64,000 bases of DNA from contig OZ244928.1 of the NCBI GenBank assembly GCA_965221985.1, positions 124,001 to 188,000 on the forward strand, given 5' to 3'. Below are positions 34,872 through 44,541 of this stretch, in pieces; within the stretch, counting starts at the first letter, position 1; each line of letters opens with the position of its first letter. The notes under the pieces were generated by a model. The model was not told the origin of the DNA, ran no database searches, and worked only from the letters and a program-made list of their open reading frames with translations. This DNA comes from J054 sp965221985. Its GTDB lineage: Bacteria > Pseudomonadota > Gammaproteobacteria > Steroidobacterales > GCA-2729495. Position numbers and translations under genes: made by a program.

Positions 34872-35915
34872 ATGCTCAAACGGGTTCTCGGCTACTTCTC
34901 CAACGATCTATCGATCGACTTGGGGACTGCCAACACACTTATCTATTTAAGCGGGCACGGCATCGTTCTCGACGAACCGTCTGTGGTCGCGATTCGCGAA
35001 GAACCCGGGCGTGGCGGCAAAACCGTTGAAGCTGTGGGCGCGGAAGCCAAAAGCATGCTGGGCCGCACGCCGGGCAACATCACTGCAATTCGCCCCCTAA
35101 AAGACGGCGTCATTGCGGACTTCACCGTCACGGAAAAAATGCTACAGCATTTTATTCGCAAGGCGCATCCCGGACGCTACTTTCGCCCCAGTCCGCGCGT
35201 ACTCATTTGCGTCCCCTATGGTTCTACCCAGGTGGAACGGCGTGCCATTCGTGAATCGGCCGAGGGTGCCGGGGCGCGCAAAGTCTTTTTAATCGAAGAA
35301 CCCATGGCGGCGGCCATCGGTGCGGGCATGCCGGTGCACGAGGCACGCGGTTCCATGGTATTGGATATTGGCGGCGGCACTTCCGAAGTCGCAGTTATTT
35401 CCCTGAACGGAATTGTTTACGCCGCCTCGGTGCGCGTGGGCGGTGATCGCTTCGACGAAGCCATCATCAACTATGTACGCCGCAACTATGGCATTTTGAT
35501 CGGTGAAGCCACGGCCGAACGGATTAAGCATGAAATCGGTTCGGCTTACCCCGGCGATGAAGTGAAGGAGATCTCCGTGAAAGGCCGCAATCTTTCCGAA
35601 GGCGTGCCTCGCAGTTTTAGCTTGAATAGCAACGAAATTCTTGAAGCCCTGCAAGAACCCCTGCAGGGTATCGTGGGAGCCGTGAAGGGCGCGCTGGAGC
35701 AGACACCACCTGAGTTGGGCGCGGATGTTGCTGAACGCGGCATCGTGTTGACCGGTGGCGGTGCTCTGCTTCGTGATCTGGACAAGCTACTGATGGAAGA
35801 AACCGGCTTACCCGTGGTCGTTGCCGATGATCCTTTAACCTGTGTTGCGCGCGGTGGTGGCCGGGTTATTGAATTAATGGACGAGCACGGTCCGTCGATG
35901 TTCGGTCTCGACTGA
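34872..35915 (+). CDS. mreB: rod-shape-determining protein MreB (actin homolog)
   Basis: MreB filaments guide lateral wall synthesis. The 347-residue product has the actin-fold phosphate loops SIDLGTANTLIYL (14-26) and VLDIGGGTSEVAVISL, the CVPYGSTQVERRAIRES segment, and adenosine motif GIVLTGGGALLRDLD. It heads a long cell-elongation gene run and is divergent from gatC. The leader before it can form a stable hairpin. Confidence 0.97.
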   Translation: MLKRVLGYFSNDLSIDLGTANTLIYLSGHGIVLDEPSVVAIREEPGRGGKTVEAVGAEAKSMLGRTPGNITAIRPLKDGVIADFTVTEKMLQHFIRKAHPGRYFRPSPRVLICVPYGSTQVERRAIRESAEGAGARKVFLIEEPMAAAIGAGMPVHEARGSMVLDIGGGTSEVAVISLNGIVYAASVRVGGDRFDEAIINYVRRNYGILIGEATAERIKHEIGSAYPGDEVKEISVKGRNLSEGVPRSFSLNSNEILEALQEPLQGIVGAVKGALEQTPPELGADVAERGIVLTGGGALLRDLDKLLMEETGLPVVVADDPLTCVARGGGRVIELMDEHGPSMFGLD

Positions 35916-35982
35916 ACCCGCAGAAGCAACACCATGGGTGCCCAGGTGCATATTGGGTATGCGTCCATAGCAGGCGTGGTAA

Positions 35983-36921
35983 ATGGCCCTCAGCGCAGCT
36001 GATAGTGAACAGCGCGGTTTTCGTGAAACAAGCCCAGGACTTCGTCTGGCGGTAGTCTGTGTGGTCTCCGTCGTTCTGATGATCGCTGATGGGCGCAGCA
36101 ATCTAATTCGCGATTTTAGGCGCGTCATGGCTGCCGCAGCCTACCCGATTCATTTGGCGGTGAACGCCCCCTCCGCCATGGGTCACTGGCTAGCCGATAG
36201 CTTTGCGACACGCAGCAGCTTGCGGGACGAAAAATTCGAATTGGAGCAACGTCTGCTCGAACAAAGTGCGCGTCTGCAACGCTTGGCCTCTCTGGAAACC
36301 GAAAACGCGCGCTTGCGCAGCCTGCTGGACTCCACGGCGAAGGTGGGTGACCGAGTTCTAATAGCCGAAATCATGTCCGTGGACATGAACCCTTTCCGAC
36401 ATCGCATCGTTGTCAATAAAGGTAGCCGCGATGAAGTCTTTGTGGGTCAGGCCATGATTGATGCAAACGGTGTGGTAGGCCAGGTCACGCGTGACCATAT
36501 TTTTTCCGCCGAAGCCATTCTCATTACCGACGTGGATCACGCCCTGCCCGTTGAATTGCTACGCAATCGGCAGCGGACCATTGCCGTGGGCACGGGTCGC
36601 CTCGATCGCTTGTCCCTTCCGTTCATGCCCCGCAATACCGATGTGCGCGTGGGTGACCTGCTGGTCACTTCGGGCTTGGGCGGGAGTTTTCCCGCCGGCT
36701 ATCCGGTGGGTTACATCAGCGATATCAGCAGTCAGCCAGGTGATGAATTTCTCAGTGTGGAAGCGGAACCGGCCGCCGCGCTGAGTAGAATTCGCGAAGT
36801 CTTGTTGATTTGGCCGGGCAACCAAGTTCCCGAGGAACCGCCGGCGGCGGACTCCGCACCGGGTCTGGAAACCAAGCCCAATCCGGCTAACGAAACGGCC
36901 AGTAGCGAGGCCAATCCATGA
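35983..36921 (+). CDS. mreC: rod-shape-determining protein MreC
   Basis: The 312-residue bitopic protein has an N-terminal transmembrane helix (about 18-36, LAVVCVVSVVLMIADG), a coiled-coil periplasmic segment (65-110, LEQRLLEQSARLQRLASLE), the double beta-barrel domain with VNKGSRDEVFVGQAMIDANGVVGQV and DLLVTSGLGGSFPAGYPVG, and a low-complexity Pro/Ala/Glu tail. It links MreB to PBP2. It overlaps mreD by 4 bp. Confidence 0.96.
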   Translation: MALSAADSEQRGFRETSPGLRLAVVCVVSVVLMIADGRSNLIRDFRRVMAAAAYPIHLAVNAPSAMGHWLADSFATRSSLRDEKFELEQRLLEQSARLQRLASLETENARLRSLLDSTAKVGDRVLIAEIMSVDMNPFRHRIVVNKGSRDEVFVGQAMIDANGVVGQVTRDHIFSAEAILITDVDHALPVELLRNRQRTIAVGTGRLDRLSLPFMPRNTDVRVGDLLVTSGLGGSFPAGYPVGYISDISSQPGDEFLSVEAEPAAALSRIREVLLIWPGNQVPEEPPAADSAPGLETKPNPANETASSEANP

Positions 36922-37418
36922 GCCGGCGCCCGGCAAAACGCTGGCCGGTGTGGTTGGTCATGATTGGCTGCGCGGCGTTGATGAGCTTGCCGCTTAGCGA
37001 CGGTCTAACGCCCTATCGGCCAGCCTTTGCCACCCTGGCCGTCGTCTATTGGACTATGATGTGGCCCCGTCATATTAGTGTCGGCACGGCTTGGCTATTG
37101 GGCTTATTGCTAGATATCTTGCAAGGTGACACCCTGGGCCAACACGCACTCACCCTCAGCATTGTCAGCTATATCACCTTAAGATTTCATTTACAGATTC
37201 GCATTTTTCCACTTTGGCAACTCACTGCAACGGTTTTCGCATTGCTGAGCATCGAGGCCTTTTTGCTGTTTTGGATCGACGGCGTGGCAGGCAATCCACC
37301 CGTGGGTATGGCGCGCTGGAGCCAAGCAATTGTGGGCGGACTACTCTGGCCCTTGGTCATGGCCTTCATGGACCGGGTGCGAGAACGCCTTGAATACAAA
37401 CAGCGCTCCCTAAACTGA
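36918..37418 (+). CDS. mreD: rod-shape-determining protein MreD
   Basis: The 166-residue polytopic protein has about five transmembrane helices, with YRPAFATLAVVYWTMMWP and GLLLDILQGDTLGQHAL, a conserved MreD signature. It acts with MreC and RodA-PBP2 in the elongasome. The ATGA overlap with mreC and the 2-bp gap to mrdA show one operon. Confidence 0.95.
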   Translation: MSRRPAKRWPVWLVMIGCAALMSLPLSDGLTPYRPAFATLAVVYWTMMWPRHISVGTAWLLGLLLDILQGDTLGQHALTLSIVSYITLRFHLQIRIFPLWQLTATVFALLSIEAFLLFWIDGVAGNPPVGMARWSQAIVGGLLWPLVMAFMDRVRERLEYKQRSLN

Positions 37419-37420
37419 TC

Positions 37421-39280
37421 ATGGCCACAGCACTGCGCATTAAAGATCACTGGTCCGAGCAACGGCTGTTTACCCAGCGAGTTATAGTTGCGACCGTGCT
37501 GGCGCTGGGACTCACCGGTATTGTCATCGGCCGCTTAGTACAGCTGCAAATTACCGAATACGATTATTTTTCGGCCCAATCCCAGGGGAATCGCATTCGG
37601 GTCCAGCCGCTACCACCGCAACGCGGTCTGGTCTTTGACCGCAACGGCAAGGTCTTGGCTGAAAATCTTCCGAGTTACCAGCTTGAATTGACGCCGGAGC
37701 AAGTTCCCGATATCGAAGACAGTCTGCGGCGCCTTGCCGACTTCGGGCTCATTCTTGCCGAGGACCTGCCCGAGTTGCGCGAAGTCATTGCTTCGCGCCG
37801 GCGGTTTGACGCCATCCCCATCCGCCAGCAACTGTCCGATGATGTGGTCGCCCGGTTCGCCGTACAGCGGCCCCGTTTCCCCGGCGTCGAAATTCGTGCC
37901 CGCCTCGCCCGCCATTATCCCTACGGCGCATCGTTGTCGCATGCCTTGGGCTATGTAGGGGGCATTAGCGCCGCAGAGGCCCAAGAATTGGATCCCACGA
38001 ACTACGCCGGCACACCGCAGGTCGGCAAGATATCGGTGGAACGCAGTTTTGAAGATCGGCTGCACGGTGACGTCGGTCATGCCGAGGTCTTGGTCAATGC
38101 CCGCGGCCGCATCATGGAGATACTCAGCAGCGACGCTGCCCGACCCGGTAACGATTTGGTGCTAAGTCTGGACGTGGAATCTCAATTGGCGGCGGCCGAA
38201 GAATTGCGGGGCCGGCGGGGCGCGGTAGTTGCCATTGATCCAGACAATGGAGAGGTTTTGGTTTTTGCCAGTGCGCCAAGCTTCGATTCCAATGCCATTA
38301 GCAGCGGCTTGTCGCGCAAGGAGTACCGGCAACTGCAAGACGATCCGGATCGCCCGCTATTCAATCGCGCGCTCCGCGGAGCCTATCCGCCAGGTTCCAC
38401 CATAAAACCTATCATTGGCCTGGCTGGTCTGGTGCATGACATTCGTGATCCCGACGAAACTCATTATTGCGGCGGCTATTACCGCTTACCGGGAAATTCT
38501 CATCGCTATCGTGACTGGAAACCCGCGGGCCACGGGCCGGTCGATCTGCACAATGCCATCGCGCAATCCTGCGACGTTTATTTCTATAGCTTGGCCACGG
38601 AACTAGGCATCCAACGAATGGCCGACTATCTTAAGGGCTTCGGCCTTGGCGCCAGCACCGGCTTGGACATTGCCGGCGAAAAATCCGGTCTCGTACCAGA
38701 TCCCGCCTGGAAGCGAACGGCCTTTGCACGCCGCGCAGACCAAGTCTGGTTTCCCGGCGAAACCGTCATCGCCGGCATCGGCCAGGGTTATCTATTGGCT
38801 ACGCCGTTGCAGCTAGCCCACGCGACCGCGACCATTGCCGCACGCGGCCGCCGGTATCAACCCTCTTTGTTACGCGGTACACGGGATCTCGACACGGGCG
38901 AGCTGACGTTGATGGATTCGGTCGTATTGCCATCGGTGAAATTGGAAAACGACGAATACTGGGATCGAATTATCAAGGCCATGAATTCAGTACTACAGGG
39001 ACCCAGGGGTACCGCTCGCAGTGTCGGTAGTACTGCCCCTTTCACCATGGCGGGAAAAAGTGGTACCGCCCAGGTTTTTAGCGTGGCCCAAGATGAAGAA
39101 TATGATGCTGAAGAAGTCGCGGAAAGAATGCGCGACCATGCCTTGTTCGTGGCCTTCGCCCCCGTGGAAAAACCCCGAATTGCGGTGGCCGTGGTCATCG
39201 AAAACGGCGAAAGTGGCAGCCGGGTAGCCGCACCGGTGGCGCGCCGCGTGATGGAAACCTATCTGGCCGACAAACTGTGA
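37421..39280 (+). CDS. mrdA: penicillin-binding protein 2 (transpeptidase of the elongasome)
   Basis: PBP2 crosslinks lateral-wall peptidoglycan with RodA. The 619-residue product has one N-terminal transmembrane helix (about 19-38), the pedestal domain (RGLVFDRNGKVLAENLPSYQ), and the transpeptidase domain with catalytic SxxK in PPGSTIKPIIG, SxN-like SCDVYFY, and KSGTAQV. It overlaps rodA by 4 bp (GTGA). Direct mreD-mrdA linkage, without nadD-rsfS-rlmH between, differs from the Pseudomonas arrangement. Confidence 0.97.
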   Translation: MATALRIKDHWSEQRLFTQRVIVATVLALGLTGIVIGRLVQLQITEYDYFSAQSQGNRIRVQPLPPQRGLVFDRNGKVLAENLPSYQLELTPEQVPDIEDSLRRLADFGLILAEDLPELREVIASRRRFDAIPIRQQLSDDVVARFAVQRPRFPGVEIRARLARHYPYGASLSHALGYVGGISAAEAQELDPTNYAGTPQVGKISVERSFEDRLHGDVGHAEVLVNARGRIMEILSSDAARPGNDLVLSLDVESQLAAAEELRGRRGAVVAIDPDNGEVLVFASAPSFDSNAISSGLSRKEYRQLQDDPDRPLFNRALRGAYPPGSTIKPIIGLAGLVHDIRDPDETHYCGGYYRLPGNSHRYRDWKPAGHGPVDLHNAIAQSCDVYFYSLATELGIQRMADYLKGFGLGASTGLDIAGEKSGLVPDPAWKRTAFARRADQVWFPGETVIAGIGQGYLLATPLQLAHATATIAARGRRYQPSLLRGTRDLDTGELTLMDSVVLPSVKLENDEYWDRIIKAMNSVLQGPRGTARSVGSTAPFTMAGKSGTAQVFSVAQDEEYDAEEVAERMRDHALFVAFAPVEKPRIAVAVVIENGESGSRVAAPVARRVMETYLADKL

Positions 39281-40407
39281 GCGCACTCGCTGCCGGCCGC
39301 CACGCTGCGGATCTAACCCTCACCCAGCGCCTGTTGCGCGATCTGCACATTGACGGCCTGCTGCTGGCGGCACTGCTGTTCGTCATGGCTATCGGCCTAT
39401 TAGCCCTGTACAGCGCGGTGGGCCAAAGTAACCCGCAAGTCATCAGTCAACTGACGCGCATGAGTGTGGCGCTAGGCGCATTATTCGCCATGGCGCAGAT
39501 CCCGCCGGGCTGGCTACGCCGCAGTGCGCCGGCCGTCTACGGTCTCGGTCTGGGGCTGCTAATCATGGTGCTGGTCTCCGGCGACGTTGGCAAAGGCGCG
39601 CAGCGCTGGCTAGACGTGGGGATCCGATTTCAGCCCTCCGAGATCATGAAATTGGGCGTGCCCATGCTGCTGGCCTGGCTATTACATGATCGTCCACTGC
39701 CCCCTTCACTGGGCGTCATCGCAAGCTGCCTGGCCCTGATATTGGTACCCGTGGCGCTTATCGCTATACAGCCCGATCTGGGCACGGCGATTCTGATTAC
39801 GCTGACTGGAGCCACGGTTATTTTTCTCGCGGGAATCAGCGCGCGCTATATATTCGGCGCTATTCTGGCCGCCCTCATTGCCATGCCCGCCATGTGGTAT
39901 CTGGTGATGCATGACTATCAGAAAAAACGCGTGCTGACCCTGATCGATCCCGATAGCGACCCCCTGGGTGCCGGCTATCACATTATTCAATCCAAAATTG
40001 CCATTGGCTCCGGTGGCTTATTCGGTAAAGGTTGGCTTAATGGCAGCCAGGGTCAGTTGGAATTCTTACCGGAACGCTCCACGGATTTTATTTTCGCGGT
40101 CATCGGCGAAGAATTCGGATTGCTGGGCGGTCTCACCGTACTGATTGCCTATCTGTTCATCGCGGGACGTGGCCTGGTCATCGCGGCTGCCGCGCAGGAT
40201 ACTTTTCGCCGTCTGTTGGCGGGGAGCATCAGCTTGACCTTTTTCTTTTATGTATTTGTGAATACCGCCATGGTGATGGGTTTGCTACCCGTGGTCGGCG
40301 TGCCGCTGCCGTTGGTCAGCGCCGGCGGCACATCCATGGTGACCCTACTCGCGGGTTTCGGTATTCTGATGTCAATCCAGACGCATCGGAAGCTACTGGC
40401 TAGATGA
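39277..40407 (+). CDS. mrdB: peptidoglycan glycosyltransferase RodA
   Basis: RodA is the SEDS-family glycosyltransferase partner of PBP2. The 376-residue, ten-helix protein shows GAQRWLDVGIRFQPSEIMKLG, QPDLGTAILI, and FLPERSTDFIFAVIGEEFGL, plus VGVPLPLVSAGGTSMVTLL at the end, all SEDS signatures. It starts with GTG overlapping mrdA and overlaps mltB by 4 bp. Confidence 0.97.
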   Translation: MSALAAGRHAADLTLTQRLLRDLHIDGLLLAALLFVMAIGLLALYSAVGQSNPQVISQLTRMSVALGALFAMAQIPPGWLRRSAPAVYGLGLGLLIMVLVSGDVGKGAQRWLDVGIRFQPSEIMKLGVPMLLAWLLHDRPLPPSLGVIASCLALILVPVALIAIQPDLGTAILITLTGATVIFLAGISARYIFGAILAALIAMPAMWYLVMHDYQKKRVLTLIDPDSDPLGAGYHIIQSKIAIGSGGLFGKGWLNGSQGQLEFLPERSTDFIFAVIGEEFGLLGGLTVLIAYLFIAGRGLVIAAAAQDTFRRLLAGSISLTFFFYVFVNTAMVMGLLPVVGVPLPLVSAGGTSMVTLLAGFGILMSIQTHRKLLAR

Positions 40408-41420
40408 ATTTTATCGATTCGCCCACCCGCCTCGCCGCGTGCTTGGGCCTCCTAACTCTTTTATTGACTCCGGCCGGCTGGGCTCTAGACACCAGCCGGG
40501 CCGACGTGCATGCCTTTGTGACGACCTTGAGCGAGCGGCACGGCTTCACGCACAAGGAGGTTGAACTTTTGCTCGCCCAGAGCAAAAGCCAGGAAAAAAT
40601 TCTCGAGGCCATGAGCAGGCCCGCGGAGAAAACCAAAGCATGGCATGAATACCGAGCAATCTTCATCACGCCGGAGCGGATTGCAGCCGGCAAGAAATTT
40701 CGGACTGAACAAGCCGAACGCCTAAACCGCATTGCCGACGATACGGGCGTACCCGCCGAAATCATCGCCGCCATTGTGGGTGTTGAGACCTACTACGGAC
40801 GCATCACGGGCCGTTTTCGCGTCTTGGATGCCTTGGCGACGCTGGGCTTTGACTATCCACCTCGGGCCAAATTCTTTCGCGGCGAACTGGAGCAGTTTTT
40901 TCTACTCTCGCGTGAAGAAAAATTGGATATCACCGATATTCAGGGGTCTTATGCCGGCGCCATGGGACCACCCCAATTCATTCCCAGTAGCTACCGAGCC
41001 TATGCGGTTGACGGGGATGGCGATGGGCGTAGAGATTTGCTGGACAATTGGGATGACATCTTGGCCAGCGTGGCTAACTATTTCGTGGCCCACGGCTGGC
41101 AGGCCGGTGAACCCATTGCCACCTGCGCAAAGGCCGAGAGCTGGGGCGCAAAGCCACACACGGCCAACAAACTTGCCCTGAAGGAAACTGTAGCTTCCTT
41201 GAAGAAACAGGGCCTTAGCCTGGATTTAGACCTCGCGTCCGATACCCCGGCCGCCCTGTTCGAAATGGACGGTGAAACGGCAGCTGAATATTGGGTGGGC
41301 TTTAAGAATTTTTACGTGATCACCCGCTACAATCGCAGCGCTATGTACGCCCTCGCGGTCTTTCAGCTCAGCGAAGCGCTGCGGGATCAACCCGCCCTTG
41401 CCGCGAGCTGCTGTCCATGA
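40404..41420 (+). CDS. mltB: lytic murein transglycosylase B
   Basis: The 338-residue product has a signal peptide (LLTLLLTPAGWA) without an obvious lipobox, then the MltB/Slt35 fold: catalytic Glu in AAIVGVETYYGRITG, DALATLGFDYPPRAKFF, and GAMGPPQFIPSSYRAYAVDGDGDG. It cleaves glycan strands to 1,6-anhydro ends. It overlaps rodA and rlpA by 4 bp each. Confidence 0.96.
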   Translation: MNFIDSPTRLAACLGLLTLLLTPAGWALDTSRADVHAFVTTLSERHGFTHKEVELLLAQSKSQEKILEAMSRPAEKTKAWHEYRAIFITPERIAAGKKFRTEQAERLNRIADDTGVPAEIIAAIVGVETYYGRITGRFRVLDALATLGFDYPPRAKFFRGELEQFFLLSREEKLDITDIQGSYAGAMGPPQFIPSSYRAYAVDGDGDGRRDLLDNWDDILASVANYFVAHGWQAGEPIATCAKAESWGAKPHTANKLALKETVASLKKQGLSLDLDLASDTPAALFEMDGETAAEYWVGFKNFYVITRYNRSAMYALAVFQLSEALRDQPALAASCCP

Positions 41421-42319
41421 TGGCGGCTATTCCTGGGCGCAATCCAATACCGGCTGCCATATTGCTCGCGGCCTTGGTCACCATGAGTCTTGGCGGCTGC
41501 AGCCGAAGTACCCAATGGACAGATGTTCGCGAACCCGAACAATCTTCTGGCGCGGGCCAGGTCTCGTCAGGGCGCGGGCCGGGCAACCCACCGTTCTACG
41601 AAGTGTTCGGCCAGCGCTACTATGTCATGCCGAGCAGCGCGGGCTATCGTGAGCGCGGAGTTGCGTCCTGGTACGGCAAGAAATTTCACGGCCGCCGAAC
41701 ATCCAATGGCGAGATCTACGACATGTACGCCATGACCGCCGCGCATAAGACGCTGCCCATACCCACCCAAGTTCGCGTGACTAATCTGAGCAATGGCCGC
41801 AACATCGTCGTACGCGTCAACGACCGCGGGCCCTTCGTCCACAATCGGGTCATTGATCTGTCCTACGCGGCGGCCAAGCAACTAGACATGATTCGCAATG
41901 GCACCGCCATGGTGGAAGTTTCTGTTCTGCCTACGACCAAAGAGCCGGCTCGTGTGCTCGCCGCCGACGATCAGCGCCAGCCAGTCAGGTTGCCAAGCGC
42001 AGTCGCGACGGCTCAAGCAAGCGCGCCCGACCCTGATGAATTGCCTACAGCCAACATGTTTCTACAGGTAGGCGCCTTTCGCGAGGCCGCTAATGCGCTG
42101 CAACTGAAGCAGCGTTTGGAAGCCAATGCGCTGGACAATGTGCTTGTGCTAGAGGATGTGAGCGGGCCGGTTGCCCTCTACCGAGTGCGCCTCGGCCCCC
42201 TTGCCGATGTGGCGGAATATGATGCGCTGCTCCAGCGAATGGAAATGCTCAATATTGGCGATCCGCACCTAGTTACCGATGTCGATGGCGACGTCTTGAC
42301 GAGCTTGCCAGGCAGTTAG
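41417..42319 (+). CDS. rlpA: septal-ring lytic transglycosylase RlpA family lipoprotein
   Basis: The 300-residue product has a lipoprotein signal with lipobox MSLGGC (around residue 27), a double-psi beta-barrel domain (GVASWYGKKFHGRRTSNGE, MTAAHKTLPIPTQVRVTNL, VVRVNDRGPF) whose Glu and Asp are the catalytic candidates, and a C-terminal SPOR domain (FLQVGAFREAANALQLKQ...) that binds denuded glycans at the septum. In Pseudomonas, RlpA cuts such naked strands. Confidence 0.95.
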   Translation: MMAAIPGRNPIPAAILLAALVTMSLGGCSRSTQWTDVREPEQSSGAGQVSSGRGPGNPPFYEVFGQRYYVMPSSAGYRERGVASWYGKKFHGRRTSNGEIYDMYAMTAAHKTLPIPTQVRVTNLSNGRNIVVRVNDRGPFVHNRVIDLSYAAAKQLDMIRNGTAMVEVSVLPTTKEPARVLAADDQRQPVRLPSAVATAQASAPDPDELPTANMFLQVGAFREAANALQLKQRLEANALDNVLVLEDVSGPVALYRVRLGPLADVAEYDALLQRMEMLNIGDPHLVTDVDGDVLTSLPGS

Positions 42320-42362
42320 ACACTGGCGGCCAATCGCCCGCAGTTAAAGATACGGAGACTCG

Positions 42363-43496
42363 ATGAAAAGCTTGGTCACAGCCTTAGCGCTTAACTTGTT
42401 GGTCGCGACGGCCTGGGCCCAAACGACGGCCGTACCCAATGCGCCGAATCTTGGTGCTCGTGGTTACATACTGGTGGACCACCACAGCGGGCGCATTCTA
42501 GCGGCAAAGGACGAGCATGAACATCTAGAACCGGCCAGCATCACAAAGCTGATGACGGCCTACACCGCGTTTCGCGCCCTACGCGACGGGCAGATTACTT
42601 TACAAGATGAAGTACCCGTCAGTGAAAAAGCCTGGCGCACCCCCGGCTCACGCATGTTCATAGAAATCAACAAACCCGTGAGCCTAGAAGATTTGATGCA
42701 GGGCATGATCGTGCAATCCGGCAACGACGCCAGTGTCGCCGTGGCAGAGTACTTAGGCGGCACCGAAGCGACTTTCGCGGAATTGATGAATCAGCGGGCC
42801 CAGGAATTGGGCATGCTCAACACACAGTATCGCAACGCGACCGGTCTACCGGAAGAAGGGCACTACACCACGGCGGCAGATATTGCCTTGCTCGCGTCGG
42901 CCATTATTAGAGAATTTCCCGAATACTACGACTGGTATTCCCGGCGCGAATTTACTTACAACGGCATCACGCAAAAAAATCGCAATGCCCTACTATGGCG
43001 AGACGCCAGTGTCGATGGCATGAAAACCGGCATGACGGACGCGGCTGGTTACTGCTTGGTGTCATCGGCCAGTCGCGATGGCATGCGCCTGGTTTCGGTT
43101 GTACTGGGTACGGAGAGCCCCACGGCGCGCAGCGCAGATTCTCAGGCATTGCTTAATTATGGATTTCGTTTTTACGAGACCCGCTTGCTTTATCCGGCGG
43201 GTAACCCGGTGACAGCAGCGCGCGTCTGGAAGGGTGAATCCGAAAGTGCCGACTTAGGTGTGCAACAAGATATCTACGTGACTATTCCACGCGGCAGCTA
43301 TGAATTACTCGAGGCCAAATTGGATTTGCCCGGCCAACTCATTGCGCCCGTAGAGCAAGGCAACGGTCTGGGCACGGTGCGCGTGAATCTGGCTCAAGAA
43401 ACTTTGGCCGAGGCTAAATTAGTGGCCATGAATACCGTCGCGCCCGGATCGCTGTGGCAACAAGCGCGAGATTCCGTGCTGCTTTGGTTTGAATAG
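42363..43496 (+). CDS. dacA: D-alanyl-D-alanine carboxypeptidase (PBP5/6 family)
   Basis: The 377-residue product has a signal peptide (LNLLVATAWA), the SxxK active site in EPASITKLMTAY, SGNDASVAV, and KTG in GMKTGMTDAAGYC. A C-terminal beta-rich PBP5 domain and amphipathic anchor (PGSLWQQARDSVLLWFE) follow. It removes the terminal D-Ala of pentapeptides, trimming crosslinking. The gene is followed by a 196-bp gap before dat. Confidence 0.96.
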   Translation: MKSLVTALALNLLVATAWAQTTAVPNAPNLGARGYILVDHHSGRILAAKDEHEHLEPASITKLMTAYTAFRALRDGQITLQDEVPVSEKAWRTPGSRMFIEINKPVSLEDLMQGMIVQSGNDASVAVAEYLGGTEATFAELMNQRAQELGMLNTQYRNATGLPEEGHYTTAADIALLASAIIREFPEYYDWYSRREFTYNGITQKNRNALLWRDASVDGMKTGMTDAAGYCLVSSASRDGMRLVSVVLGTESPTARSADSQALLNYGFRFYETRLLYPAGNPVTAARVWKGESESADLGVQQDIYVTIPRGSYELLEAKLDLPGQLIAPVEQGNGLGTVRVNLAQETLAEAKLVAMNTVAPGSLWQQARDSVLLWFE

Positions 43497-43556
43497 TGCT
43501 CGTCCATTCCGCTAGAGGAAAATGGCCGGCAAGCCAAGCGGGATGTTTGGCCCAAA

Positions 43557-43679
43557 ACCTACCCGATATCGTTTGGCTACAATCACCCGAGCTTGCAAAG
43601 CGGTCAAGGATCTCCAACGGCTATCGGGTATCCAGAGATTTATCGGACCGCGAAAAAAGCCCCCTGTCACCGGGTAGGT
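43557..43679 (+). promoter_or_regulatory. leader before dat with mutually exclusive pairings
   Basis: ACCTACCCGATA (43557-43568) can pair with either TATCGGGTA (43622-43630, nine pairs) or CGGGTAGGT (43671-43679, nine pairs), but not both. The second partner lies just before the dat start at 43693. This is the geometry of an attenuator or RNA switch, although the sequence matches no riboswitch class I know. Confidence 0.35.
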
Positions 43680-43692
43680 CTGACCCCTAAGC

Positions 43693-44541
43693 ATGGCAGA
43701 AGCCCTATCCATCGCCTATTTGAACGGCGACTATCTGCCCATTGCCGAGGCGCGTATCTCACCCTTGGATCGCGGTTTTCTATTCGGTGACTCGGTCTAT
43801 GAAGTTGTGCCGGTTTACCACGGGCAAGCCTTGTTACTGGATGAACATCTGCAACGTCTCGACCGCAGCCTGAACAGCATCGGGATCACTAACCCCAATA
43901 GCAGTGATGAGTGGCAAGCCATCGTTGCCGGCCTCACGGAACGAAATGGGAACGGAGACCTGGGCATATACCTGCAAGTGAGCCGCGGCGCGGATACCGG
44001 CCGCGATCATTCCATACCGAATCCCATTGACGCCACGATTTTTGGCCTGGCCTGCAAAATCAGCCCTCGCAAGAACCCACCGGGCGTTAGATTAGCAACC
44101 CAACGCGATGATCGCTGGCGGCGCTGCGACATTAAGGCAACCAATTTACTCGCCAACATCCTGGCGCGACAAAACGCGCAGAACCGCGATGCCGATGAAG
44201 CGCTGTTGGTCAATGCCGGCAATGTGACAGAGGGGGCAAGCAGCTCGATACTCATTCTCGAAAATAATCAGCTAATACGCCGACCCAATGGCGAGGAAAT
44301 TTTACCCGGCACCACCACCGACTTGGTCGTGAATCTCGCGGCAAAAGAAGGCATTACATGCGCGGAGGAACTGATTAGTCTGCAAAGACTGCTTGCCGCC
44401 GACGAAGTGTGGATCGCTAGCGCGATGCGTGGTGTACTGCCGGTGATCGCGGTGGACACTCAACCCATTGGCGGCGGACAAGCAGGCCCCGTTTGGCAAC
44501 GCGTGGTGCGCCGCTACGACCGCTACATCCATGAACTCTGA
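43693..44541 (+). CDS. dat: D-amino acid aminotransferase
   Basis: The 282-residue fold-type IV PLP aminotransferase has YLPIAEARISPLDRGFLFGDSVYE at the start, the PLP lysine in RRCDIKATNLLAN, and EGASSSILI. It interconverts D-Ala, D-Glu and their keto acids, fitting its place between a D-Ala-D-Ala carboxypeptidase and cell-wall genes: it could recycle D-Ala released by DacA. A branched-chain aminotransferase-like activity is a possible alternative. It overlaps ybeD by 11 bp. Confidence 0.88.
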   Translation: MAEALSIAYLNGDYLPIAEARISPLDRGFLFGDSVYEVVPVYHGQALLLDEHLQRLDRSLNSIGITNPNSSDEWQAIVAGLTERNGNGDLGIYLQVSRGADTGRDHSIPNPIDATIFGLACKISPRKNPPGVRLATQRDDRWRRCDIKATNLLANILARQNAQNRDADEALLVNAGNVTEGASSSILILENNQLIRRPNGEEILPGTTTDLVVNLAAKEGITCAEELISLQRLLAADEVWIASAMRGVLPVIAVDTQPIGGGQAGPVWQRVVRRYDRYIHEL

